This document shows, piece after piece, positions 1 to 5,540 of a stretch of 6,848 nucleotides of DNA. Positions within the stretch are counted from its first letter, which is position 1; each line of letters begins with the position of its first letter. Origin of the DNA: an uncultured Intrasporangium sp. (GTDB lineage: Bacteria; Actinomycetota; Actinomycetes; Actinomycetales; Dermatophilaceae). A model generated the notes under the pieces. The model worked only from the letters and a program-made list of their open reading frames with translations, ran no database searches and was not told where the DNA came from. The translations under genes and the position numbers were made by a program. The stretch covers positions 1 to 6,848 of the forward strand of contig CALMNV010000270.1 of the NCBI GenBank assembly GCA_937873285.1, written 5' to 3'.

Positions 1-430
1 AGCCGATGCCGGTGCCGAGCGTCGTGAGGATGACGAGGCCCTTGACGCCCTTTGCGGCCCCGTAGTGCACCTCGGCCACCCCCGCCGCGTCGGCGTCGTT
101 GACGACGGTCACCTTCCGTCCGGTGTGCTCCTGGAGCAGGGACTCGGCGTCGGTCTCGATCCACGACGGGTCGATGTTCGCAGCCGACAGGACGGTCCCG
201 TGGATGACGACGGCCGGCACGGTGACGCCGATGGGCGCGTCACCCGTCTCCTTCGCGAAGTGGTCGACGATCTGGTCGACGACGTCGGCCACGGCCTCGG
301 GGGTCGCCGGACTCGGCGTGAGGATCTTGAGCCGGGGGCTGGCCAGCTCGCCGCGCTTGAGGTTGACCGGAGCGCCCTTGATGCCGCTGCCGCCCACGTC
401 GATCCCGAGAGGGGTGCCCTTCTTGGCCAT
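1..430 (-). CDS. ppgK: Polyphosphate glucokinase, N-terminal part (runs off left edge)
   Basis: Transfers phosphate from inorganic polyphosphate (or ATP) to glucose, giving glucose-6-phosphate in the cytoplasm; a ROK-family, actin-fold sugar kinase. The 143 visible codons start at the ATG ending at 430 and read MAKKGTPLGIDVGGSGIKGA at the N-terminus. This contains the first phosphate-binding motif (GIDVGGSGIKG, residues 9-19). The sugar-binding and catalytic segment VVNDADAAG lies at 109-117, with its catalytic Asp, and the second phosphate-loop motif TLGTGIG ends the visible part at 137-143. The family is usually about 250-270 residues, so a little under half is missing beyond position 1. 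An AAGGAA ribosome site sits 10 nt before the ATG. The gene lies 60 bp downstream of map on the same strand and may be cotranscribed with it. The NDADAAG segment resembles mycobacterial PpgK more than ATP-only glucokinases. Identification is firm; the polyphosphate preference is inferred from the family. Confidence 0.93.
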   Translation of the reverse strand, partial: MAKKGTPLGIDVGGSGIKGAPVNLKRGELASPRLKILTPSPATPEAVADVVDQIVDHFAKETGDAPIGVTVPAVVIHGTVLSAANIDPSWIETDAESLLQEHTGRKVTVVNDADAAGVAEVHYGAAKGVKGLVILTTLGTGIG

Positions 431-440
431 GTCGGTGCCG

Positions 441-446
441 TTCCTT
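441..446 (-). promoter_or_regulatory. Ribosome binding site of ppgK
   Basis: The minus strand reads AAGGAA, 10 nt upstream of the ATG that ends at 430. This supports that ATG as the start of ppgK and suggests ppgK is translated independently of map rather than by stop-start coupling. Confidence 0.6.
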
Positions 447-471
447 CGTGCCGGTGCGGAAGATGTCACGG

Positions 472-487
472 GATGTGCGGGCACATC
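472..487. promoter_or_regulatory. Palindrome between map and ppgK
   Basis: GATGTGC-GG-GCACATC is a perfect inverted repeat with 7-bp arms and a 2-bp centre, starting 3 bp past the map stop codon in the 60-bp gap before ppgK. The 2-nt centre is too tight for a full hairpin, so it would fold with a shorter stem and larger loop. It could instead be a binding site for a dimeric regulator, or a weak intercistronic hairpin. There is no T-tract, so a classical terminator is unlikely. No regulator can be named. Confidence 0.35.
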
Positions 488-490
488 ACC

Positions 491-1354
491 CTACGGGAGG
501 GTGAGGATCTCGTAGCCGTCCTCGGTGACGAGGATGGTGTGCTCGAACTGCGCCGAGCGGGACCGGTCCTTCGTCACGACGGTCCACCGGTCCTCCCACA
601 GCTCCCACTCGTGGCCGCCGAGGTTGAGCATCGGCTCGACGGTGAAGGTCATGCCCGGCTCGATCACCGTGTCGTAGGCGGGGGCCGCGTCGTAGTGCGG
701 GATGATCAGCCCCGAGTGGAACTCCAGGCCCACGCCGTGCCCGGTGAAGTCCCGCACCACCCCGTAGCCGAAGCGCCGGGCGTAGCTCTCGATCACCCGC
801 CCGATGACGTTGACCTCACGGCCGGGTCGAGCGGCCCGGATGCCGCGCATCATCGCTTCGTGGGTCCGCTCGACGAGCAGGCGGGACTCCTCGTCGACCT
901 CCCCGACGACGTAGGTCGCGTCGGTGTCGCCGTGCACCCCGTGGATGTATGCCGTGACGTCGAGGTTGACGATGTCGCCCTCCTCGAGCGGGCGGCTGTC
1001 GGGGATGCCGTGGCAGATGACCTCGTTGACGCTGGTGCACAGCGACTTGGGAAAGCCCTTGTAGCCCAGGGTGGACGGGTAGGCGCCGTGGTCGAGCAGG
1101 TAGTCGTGGGCCACCCGGTCGAGCTCGTCGGTCGTCACGCCGGGTGCGATGAGCTCGGCCGCCGCCTGCATCGCCCGGGCCGCGAGACGTCCGGCGACAC
1201 GCATCCGCTCGATCGTCTCGCCGTCCTTGACCCGCAGGTCCCCGTCCTCGCGCGGATCGGGCCGGTCGACGTAGTGCGGCCGCTCGATGGACGTCGGGAC
1301 GGGACGGCGGGGGCTGACCGAGCCCGGGAGCACACGGGCAGAGGCGACCGGCAT
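491..1354 (-). CDS. map: Methionine aminopeptidase, type I with N-terminal PxxP extension (MapB/MetAP1c-like)
   Basis: Removes the initiator methionine from new cytosolic proteins; a pita-bread-fold dinuclear metallohydrolase. The 287-residue product carries all five expected metal ligands: Asp132 (in LDVTAY), Asp143 (in HGDTDAT), His206 (in FTGHGVG), Glu240 (in FTVEPM) and Glu271 (in QFEHT). It also has the substrate-contacting His115 (CHGIPD) and His213 (EFHSG). The first 40 or so residues form an extension with SPRRPVP (14-20) and ERP, like the PxxP-bearing extension of Mycobacterium tuberculosis MapB, which is nearly the same length (285). The frame stays open upstream to an ATG at 1426. 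The ATG at 1354 is preferred because MapB homology begins there, and the longer form would cover the ribosome site of the divergent small gene. No Shine-Dalgarno precedes 1354, but a -10-like hexamer lies 7 nt upstream, which suits leaderless translation. ppgK follows after 60 bp. Confidence 0.95.
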   Translation of the reverse strand: MPVASARVLPGSVSPRRPVPTSIERPHYVDRPDPREDGDLRVKDGETIERMRVAGRLAARAMQAAAELIAPGVTTDELDRVAHDYLLDHGAYPSTLGYKGFPKSLCTSVNEVICHGIPDSRPLEEGDIVNLDVTAYIHGVHGDTDATYVVGEVDEESRLLVERTHEAMMRGIRAARPGREVNVIGRVIESYARRFGYGVVRDFTGHGVGLEFHSGLIIPHYDAAPAYDTVIEPGMTFTVEPMLNLGGHEWELWEDRWTVVTKDRSRSAQFEHTILVTEDGYEILTLP

Positions 1355-1367
1355 ACGGTGGAGTCTA
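1354..1367 (-). promoter_or_regulatory. Candidate leaderless promoter (-10 element) of map
   Basis: The minus strand reads TAGACT (plus-strand 1362-1367), then seven bases, then the map ATG. This matches the TAnnnT -10 consensus at the distance that would put the transcription start on or next to the A of ATG, as is common for leaderless actinobacterial mRNAs. No purine-rich ribosome site is present upstream of the ATG. No convincing -35 element is visible 16-18 bp further up. Confidence 0.5.
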
Positions 1368-1413
1368 GGAGGTCCGGTGCGGTGGGCTTGCGACGGCGGG
1401 GCCCCCGAACGAC

Positions 1414-1420
1414 GAGAGGA
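1414..1420 (+). promoter_or_regulatory. Ribosome binding site of the 64-residue protein gene
   Basis: GAGAGGA lies 9 nt before the ATG at 1430. It favours this start over an in-frame GTG at 1382, which would add a 16-residue Arg-rich stretch with no ribosome site of its own. Confidence 0.55.
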
Positions 1421-1429
1421 CGGCACGCG

Positions 1430-1624
1430 ATGGGCTTTTGGTACAACGTGCAGACCGGCGAGGTCGAGAGCGACGAGAACCGCAGCCCGGGCGCCACCGT
1501 CCTCGGGCCCTACGCCACCGAGGCGGAGGCCCGCGAGGCGCTGGAGACCGCGCGGCGCAAGACGGAGGCATGGGACGCCGAGGACCGGGCGTGGAACGAG
1601 AAGGGCGCCCGCCCCTCACCCTGA
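1430..1624 (+). CDS. Small conserved-looking acidic protein, function unknown
   Basis: Encodes 64 residues beginning [13 protein letters not shown] and ending ARPSP. The visible pattern is an aromatic, beta-like opening ([11 protein letters not shown], 3-13), a loop, the motif [15 protein letters not shown] (25-39) and a charged helix with two Trp residues (AWDAEDRAW, 47-55). An aromatic strand followed by GPY and an alternating acidic/Ala helix recalls small actinobacterial proteins annotated as SPOR-like. The likeness is by eye, and a role in peptidoglycan binding cannot be claimed. There is no signal peptide or membrane segment, so it is probably cytosolic. It is divergent from map across 75 bp and lies 109 bp upstream of the protease gene, with no terminator visible between them. 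Codon use matches its neighbours, and a GAGAGGA ribosome site supports the start. The open frame extends far upstream to 65, antisense to map and ppgK; that extension is not considered coding. Confidence 0.75.
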   Translation: MGFWYNVQTGEVESDENRSPGATVLGPYATEAEAREALETARRKTEAWDAEDRAWNEKGARPSP

Positions 1625-1634
1625 ACGACACCGT

Positions 1635-1652
1635 TTGGCAAAGACTTGGTAA
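1635..1652 (+). promoter_or_regulatory. Direct repeat in an A+T-richer patch upstream of the M6 protease
   Basis: TTGGCAA (1635-1641) and TTGGTAA (1646-1652) are near-identical heptamers spaced 11 bp start to start, about one helical turn. They sit in the least GC-rich part of the 109-bp gap. The arrangement could be a tandem regulator site or part of the protease promoter: TTGGCA resembles a -35 element, but no matching -10 lies at the usual distance. Function is unproven. Confidence 0.3.
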
Positions 1653-1718
1653 GGAATGCCCCACGGATTGCGCGCGCGTGGTCGAATGACCGCCGGCGCC
1701 TGATCGTGCGCCCGAACC

Positions 1719-1725
1719 AGGAGGT
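1719..1725 (+). promoter_or_regulatory. Ribosome binding site of the M6 protease (selects GTG start)
   Basis: A perfect AGGAGGT lies 8 nt before the GTG at 1734. It is the strongest Shine-Dalgarno in the window and fixes GTG as the start codon, giving a complete Sec signal peptide immediately downstream. Confidence 0.85.
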
Positions 1726-1733
1726 AGCTCACC

Positions 1734-4076
1734 GTGAAGAAGCGTTCTCTGAGCGCGCTGGCGGCAGTGGCCGTAGGGGCCCTCGCCGTCACCGGGCTCG
1801 CCGCCCCGCTGCAGGCCAACGCCCTGCCGCAATCGCAGGCCAAGATCGGCGGCGACCCCGCCGAGGCGCAGTCCGCTCGCCGGGACAACCTGCCCAACCC
1901 CCTCGCCGAGCGGCAGGCCGAGCGCCGCAAGGATGCGGTGGCCAAGCTCGTCAAGGGTCAGGCCTCGACGAAGGTGATCAACGGCAACCGGGTCATCGAG
2001 GTGCAGAGCAAGGACAAGAGCGGCAAGAAGGGCAAGTCGAGGTTCGTCAACTACCCGGTGGACCGGCGTGAGTCGATCTTCACCATCCTCAGCGAGTTCG
2101 GCACCGCGACCGACCCGGCCACCGGCGGCACCCCAGGCCCGATGCACAACCAGATCCCGAAGCCGGACCGGGTCTGGGACGGCAGCAGCACCGACGACAA
2201 CACGACCTACTGGGTGCCCGACTTCAACCGGGCGCACTACCTCCAGATGATGTTCGGCGCCAAGGACTCCTTCAAGGACTTCTACACCAAGCAGTCCAAC
2301 GGGCGGTTCTCCGCCAACGGTGACGTGTCCAACTGGGTCAAGCTGCCCTACAACGAGGCCCGCTACGGCTCCAACAAGGTGCCGGAGCAGCAGACCTACT
2401 GGCCCTTCGTGCGGGACACGGCGGCGTCGTGGTACGCCTCGCAGAAGGCTGCCGGCAAGTCCGACGCCGCGATCAAGACCTATCTGGCGAAGTTCGACAA
2501 GGTCGACCGCTACGACTACGACGGCGACGGCAACTTCAACGAGCCGGACGGCTACATCGACCACTTCCAGGCCATCCACGCCGGTGAGGGCGAGGAGGCA
2601 GGCGGCGGGGCTCAGGGCGAGGACGCCATCTGGTCGCACCGCTGGTACGCGTACTCGACGGACATCGGCAAGTCCGGTCCGAGCTTCAACAAGCTCGGCG
2701 GCGTGCCGCTCGGCAACACCGGGCTCTGGATCGGGGACTACACGACCGAGCCGGAGAACGGCGGTCTCGGGGTGTTCGCCCACGAGTTCGGCCACGACCT
2801 CGGTCTGCCGGACCTCTACGACACCGCCGGCGGCGACAACGGCACCGGCTTCTGGACGCTGATGAGCGCCGGCTCCTGGCTCAACCCGGGCAAGTACGCC
2901 ATCGGCACGAAGCCGGGCTACATGGGCCCGTGGGAGAAGCTGCAGCTCGGCTGGCTCGACTACGACGTCGTCGCGCCGGGCGCGACGCCGAAGAAGGTGA
3001 CGGTCGGGCCCGCCGCGCGCGTCGTCAAGGTGCCGGACGCCGACGGCAAGCTGCCCCAGGCGATCGTCGTGCCGCTGCCCAACAAGACGGTCACGACCGT
3101 GTACAACACGCCTCACTCCGGAAAGGCGGAGTGGTGGGGCGGGTCGGCGGACAACCTCAACTCCACGCTGAGCCGCACCATCGACCTGACCGGGGCCACG
3201 AGCTCGGCGTCGGTCAGCGCCTGGGTGCAGTCCGACATCGAGGAGGGCTACGACTACCTCTACGGTGAGGCCTCCACCGACGGCGGGACCACGTGGACCC
3301 AGGTTGGCACCCCCATCACCGGCAAGGCCGACTGGACCTTGACGACGTGGGACCTCTCGGCATACGTCGGCAAGTCCGTCCAGTTCCGCTTCCGCTACTA
3401 CACGGACGGCGGCGTGCACAACCCCGGCGCCTTCATCGACGACATCACGGTCACCGCCGACGGCGCCACCGTGCTGAGCGACGACGTGGAGTCCGGGGCG
3501 AACGGCTGGACGGCACAGGGCTTCACGATCATCTCCGGCACCGTCTCCAAGCAGGTGCCGCAGTACTACCTCGCCGAGAACCGGGTCTACGACGACTACG
3601 ACGCGGCACTGAAGACCGGTCCGTACAACTTCGGCAACGCCAACACCAAGCCCAACTGGGTCGAGCGCTTCCCCTACCAGAACGGCCTGCTCGTCTGGTA
3701 CTCCGACGGGGAGTTCACCGACAACAACACGTCGGTGCACCCGGGTGGTGGGCTCGTCCTGCCGGTCGACGCCCGCCCGGAGCCGATCCGGTTCCCCGAC
3801 GGGGCTCTGCTGGGCAACCGGCGCCAGCCGTTCGACGCGACCTTCGGGCGCGAGCGCACGGACGCGGTGACCTTCCACCGCAACGGCCAGCCCGTGGTCG
3901 TGCCCTCGCGGCCCGGCATCCCGACGTTCGACGACACGGACCCCAACCGGTACTGGTCGGCGGACAACCCGTGGGCCTCGACGAAGGTCGCCGGCACCGG
4001 CACCCGGATCACCGTGGACTATGCCGGCTACGGCGGTCAGCGGCTGAACCTCACGGTGTCGCAGTCGGCCCAGTGA
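1734..4076 (+). CDS. Secreted M6-family metalloprotease (immune inhibitor A type)
   Basis: A 780-residue zinc endopeptidase predicted to be exported and to degrade extracellular proteins. Residues 1-30 are a Sec signal peptide: MKKR, a hydrophobic Ala/Val/Leu core, and a likely cleavage after ANA (28-30). A basic propeptide-like stretch follows, with KDKSGKKGKSR at 93-103. The M6 catalytic domain runs from about 110 to 410. It has the family segment GPMHNQIPKPDR (135-146), a calcium-loop-like DYDGDGNFNEPDGYID (261-276), GEEAGGGAQGEDAIWSHR (286-303), the zinc motif HEFGHDLGLPDLYD (350-363, catalytic Glu351) and the Met-turn-like TLMSAG (375-380). Residues about 460-575 form the beta-rich accessory domain typical of InhA proteins (EEGYDYLYGEASTDGGTTW, 503-521), and a further beta-rich C-terminal region follows. 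There is no LPXTG sorting signal and no terminal membrane helix, so the protein should be released. The GTG start has an ideal ribosome site, and a strong hairpin follows the stop. The substrate is unknown. High Asn, Lys and Tyr content sets it apart from its neighbours, as expected for a secreted enzyme. Confidence 0.94.
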   Translation: MKKRSLSALAAVAVGALAVTGLAAPLQANALPQSQAKIGGDPAEAQSARRDNLPNPLAERQAERRKDAVAKLVKGQASTKVINGNRVIEVQSKDKSGKKGKSRFVNYPVDRRESIFTILSEFGTATDPATGGTPGPMHNQIPKPDRVWDGSSTDDNTTYWVPDFNRAHYLQMMFGAKDSFKDFYTKQSNGRFSANGDVSNWVKLPYNEARYGSNKVPEQQTYWPFVRDTAASWYASQKAAGKSDAAIKTYLAKFDKVDRYDYDGDGNFNEPDGYIDHFQAIHAGEGEEAGGGAQGEDAIWSHRWYAYSTDIGKSGPSFNKLGGVPLGNTGLWIGDYTTEPENGGLGVFAHEFGHDLGLPDLYDTAGGDNGTGFWTLMSAGSWLNPGKYAIGTKPGYMGPWEKLQLGWLDYDVVAPGATPKKVTVGPAARVVKVPDADGKLPQAIVVPLPNKTVTTVYNTPHSGKAEWWGGSADNLNSTLSRTIDLTGATSSASVSAWVQSDIEEGYDYLYGEASTDGGTTWTQVGTPITGKADWTLTTWDLSAYVGKSVQFRFRYYTDGGVHNPGAFIDDITVTADGATVLSDDVESGANGWTAQGFTIISGTVSKQVPQYYLAENRVYDDYDAALKTGPYNFGNANTKPNWVERFPYQNGLLVWYSDGEFTDNNTSVHPGGGLVLPVDARPEPIRFPDGALLGNRRQPFDATFGRERTDAVTFHRNGQPVVVPSRPGIPTFDDTDPNRYWSADNPWASTKVAGTGTRITVDYAGYGGQRLNLTVSQSAQ

Positions 4077-4092
4077 TCGCGCGCTAGCGCGA
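4077..4092 (+). other. Small hairpin directly after the protease stop codon
   Basis: TCGCGC-GCTA-GCGCGA has 6-bp perfect arms around a 4-nt loop and begins at the first base after the stop. It precedes the larger terminator hairpin by 14 bp and may help protect the 3' end of the transcript or aid termination. Confidence 0.35.
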
Positions 4093-4106
4093 GATCCCTT
4101 CCGGCG

Positions 4107-4136
4107 CGGGCCCTCGGGAGCCATCCCGAGGGCCCG
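4107..4136 (+). terminator. GC-rich terminator-like hairpin after the M6 protease
   Basis: Perfect 13-bp stem closing a 4-nt loop: GGGCCCTCGGGA (4108-4119), loop GCCA (4120-4123), TCCCGAGGGCCC (4124-4135), plus a closing C-G pair at 4107/4136. It starts 31 bp after the protease stop. No T-tract follows, which is usual for actinobacterial hairpin terminators. It separates the protease transcript from glnA2, whose start lies 56 bp beyond the stem. Confidence 0.8.
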
Positions 4137-4181
4137 TCGCCGCATGTCGTGTCCGTTTCGCCGGGGAAGCAGGAGTGGGGC

Positions 4182-4185
4182 AGGA
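4182..4185 (+). promoter_or_regulatory. Ribosome binding site of glnA2 (or -10-like element)
   Basis: AGGA lies 7 nt before the ATG at 4193 and supports that start over an in-frame GTG at 4175. The overlapping hexamer CAGGAT, 6 nt from the ATG, also resembles a TAnnnT -10 box with one mismatch, so a leaderless transcript cannot be excluded. Confidence 0.45.
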
Positions 4186-4192
4186 TCGACAC

Positions 4193-5530
4193 ATGAACCG
4201 TCAGGAAGAGTTCGTGCTGCGCTCCATCGAGGAGCGCGACATCCGCTTCGTCCGTCTGTGGTTCACCGACGTCCTCGGGACGCTGAAGTCGGTGGCGGTG
4301 GCGCCGGCCGAGCTGGAGGGTGCCTTCGCCGAGGGCATCGGCTTCGACGGGTCGGCGATCGAGGGCTTTGCCCGGGTCTACGAGGCGGACATGCTGGCCG
4401 TGCCGGACCCGGCCACCTTCCAGGTGCTGCCGTGGCGGGGGGACAGCCCGGGCACCGCCCGGATGTTCTGCGACCTGCAGCGCCCCGACGGCTCCCCGAG
4501 CTTCGCCGACCCTCGGCACGTCCTGCAGCGCGCCCTGTCCCGGGCGGCCGACCTCGGCTTCAGCTTCTACACGCACCCCGAGATCGAGTTCTTCCTGTTG
4601 CAGCACGAGCGCGCGTCGGACGGACGTCCTGTGCCGATCGACGACGCCGGCTACTTCGACCACGTGCCGCACGGCACGGGGCACGACTTCCGCCGGGCCG
4701 CCATCACGATGCTCGAGAGCATGGGCATCTCGGTCGAGTTCAGCCACCACGAGGGCGCGCCCGGGCAGAACGAGATCGACCTGCGCTATGCCGACGCCCT
4801 GAGCACCGCCGACAACATCATGACGTTCCGCACCGTCATCAAGGAGGTCGCCCTCACCCAGGGCGTCTTCGCCACGTTCATGCCCAAGCCCTTCGCCGAG
4901 TACCCGGGCTCCGGCATGCACACCCACCTCTCCCTCTTCGAGGGCGACACGAACGCCTTCTACGAGGCGGGAGCCCCCTACCAGCTGAGCCGGGTCGGGC
5001 GGCAGTTCATCGCCGGCCTCCTCGTGCACGGCGCCGAGATCGCCGCCGTGACCAACCAGTGGGTCAACTCCTACAAGCGGCTGTGGGGCGGCGGGGAGGC
5101 GCCGGCCTACCTGACGTGGGGCCACAACAACCGCTCGGCGCTGGTCCGCGTGCCGATGCACAAGCCGAGCAAGGGTCAGTCGACCCGGATCGAGGTGCGC
5201 TCCCTCGATGCCGCGTGCAACCCCTATCTCGCGTATGCCGTGCTGCTCGGAGCCGGCCTCAAGGGGGTGACCGAGGGCTACGAGCTGCCGCCGGAGAGCG
5301 AGGACGACGTGTGGAGCCTCACCGACGCGGAGCGGCGGGCCATGGGCATCGCGCCGCTGCCGTCCTCGCTGGGGCGTGCCCTGGAGGTGATGGAGCGCAG
5401 CGAGCTCGTCGCCGACATCCTCGGCGAGCACGTCTTCGAGTTCTTCCTGCGCAACAAGCGCCAGGAGTGGGCCGACTACCGCCGCGACATCAGCAGGTTC
5501 GAGCTCGACCGCTATCTCACCCGGCTCTAG
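4193..5530 (+). CDS. glnA2: Glutamine synthetase type I, GlnA2-like
   Basis: ATP-dependent amidation of glutamate to glutamine, or of a related substrate; a cytosolic dodecameric enzyme. The 445-residue product has the N-terminal GS signature FDGSAIEGF (51-59) and metal ligands Glu130 and Glu132 (HPEIEFF), Glu187 and Glu194 (HHEGAPGQNEID), His243 (GSGMHTHLSLF) and Glu334 with Arg336 (RIEVR). It also has the nucleotide/substrate segment NQWVNSYKRL (288-297) and NRSALVRVP (313-321). The opening MNRQEEFVLRSIEERDIRF and the whole length closely match M. tuberculosis GlnA2 (446 residues) rather than the longer GlnA1. It lacks the extra residues that precede the adenylylated Tyr in E. coli GlnA, yet has EGYELPP (361-367) in that place. 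glnE starts 10 bp downstream, so the pair is probably one operon. In some actinobacteria glnA-like paralogues act on polyamines; the close GlnA2 match makes glutamine synthetase the better call. Confidence 0.94.
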   Translation: MNRQEEFVLRSIEERDIRFVRLWFTDVLGTLKSVAVAPAELEGAFAEGIGFDGSAIEGFARVYEADMLAVPDPATFQVLPWRGDSPGTARMFCDLQRPDGSPSFADPRHVLQRALSRAADLGFSFYTHPEIEFFLLQHERASDGRPVPIDDAGYFDHVPHGTGHDFRRAAITMLESMGISVEFSHHEGAPGQNEIDLRYADALSTADNIMTFRTVIKEVALTQGVFATFMPKPFAEYPGSGMHTHLSLFEGDTNAFYEAGAPYQLSRVGRQFIAGLLVHGAEIAAVTNQWVNSYKRLWGGGEAPAYLTWGHNNRSALVRVPMHKPSKGQSTRIEVRSLDAACNPYLAYAVLLGAGLKGVTEGYELPPESEDDVWSLTDAERRAMGIAPLPSSLGRALEVMERSELVADILGEHVFEFFLRNKRQEWADYRRDISRFELDRYLTRL

Positions 5531-5540
5531 ACCCTCGACC

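Noticed and set aside
1355..1426. Upstream ATG at 1426 giving map 24 extra residues
   Set aside because: Similarity to MapB starts at the ATG at 1354, and the longer form would run through the candidate -10 element and over the ribosome site of the divergent gene.
65..1429. Long plus-strand upstream extension of the 64-residue gene's frame
   Set aside because: It runs antisense to the clearly real map and ppgK genes, and its translation is Arg/Asp/Val low-complexity sequence. Only the part after 1430 has a ribosome site and a plausible protein.
1661..1681. Inverted repeat CCACG...CGTGG before the protease
   Set aside because: Arms of only 5 bp around an 11-nt loop; such pairs are expected by chance in sequence this GC-rich, and it follows no gene end closely enough to act as a terminator.
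1365..4145. 926-codon open frame on the minus strand antisense to the protease
   Set aside because: It mirrors the real protease gene, is rich in Arg, Gly, Val and Leu in low-complexity runs and has no recognisable domain. In GC-rich DNA, antisense frames lack stops because of codon bias. The plus-strand gene has a signal peptide, an HExxH motif and an ideal ribosome site.
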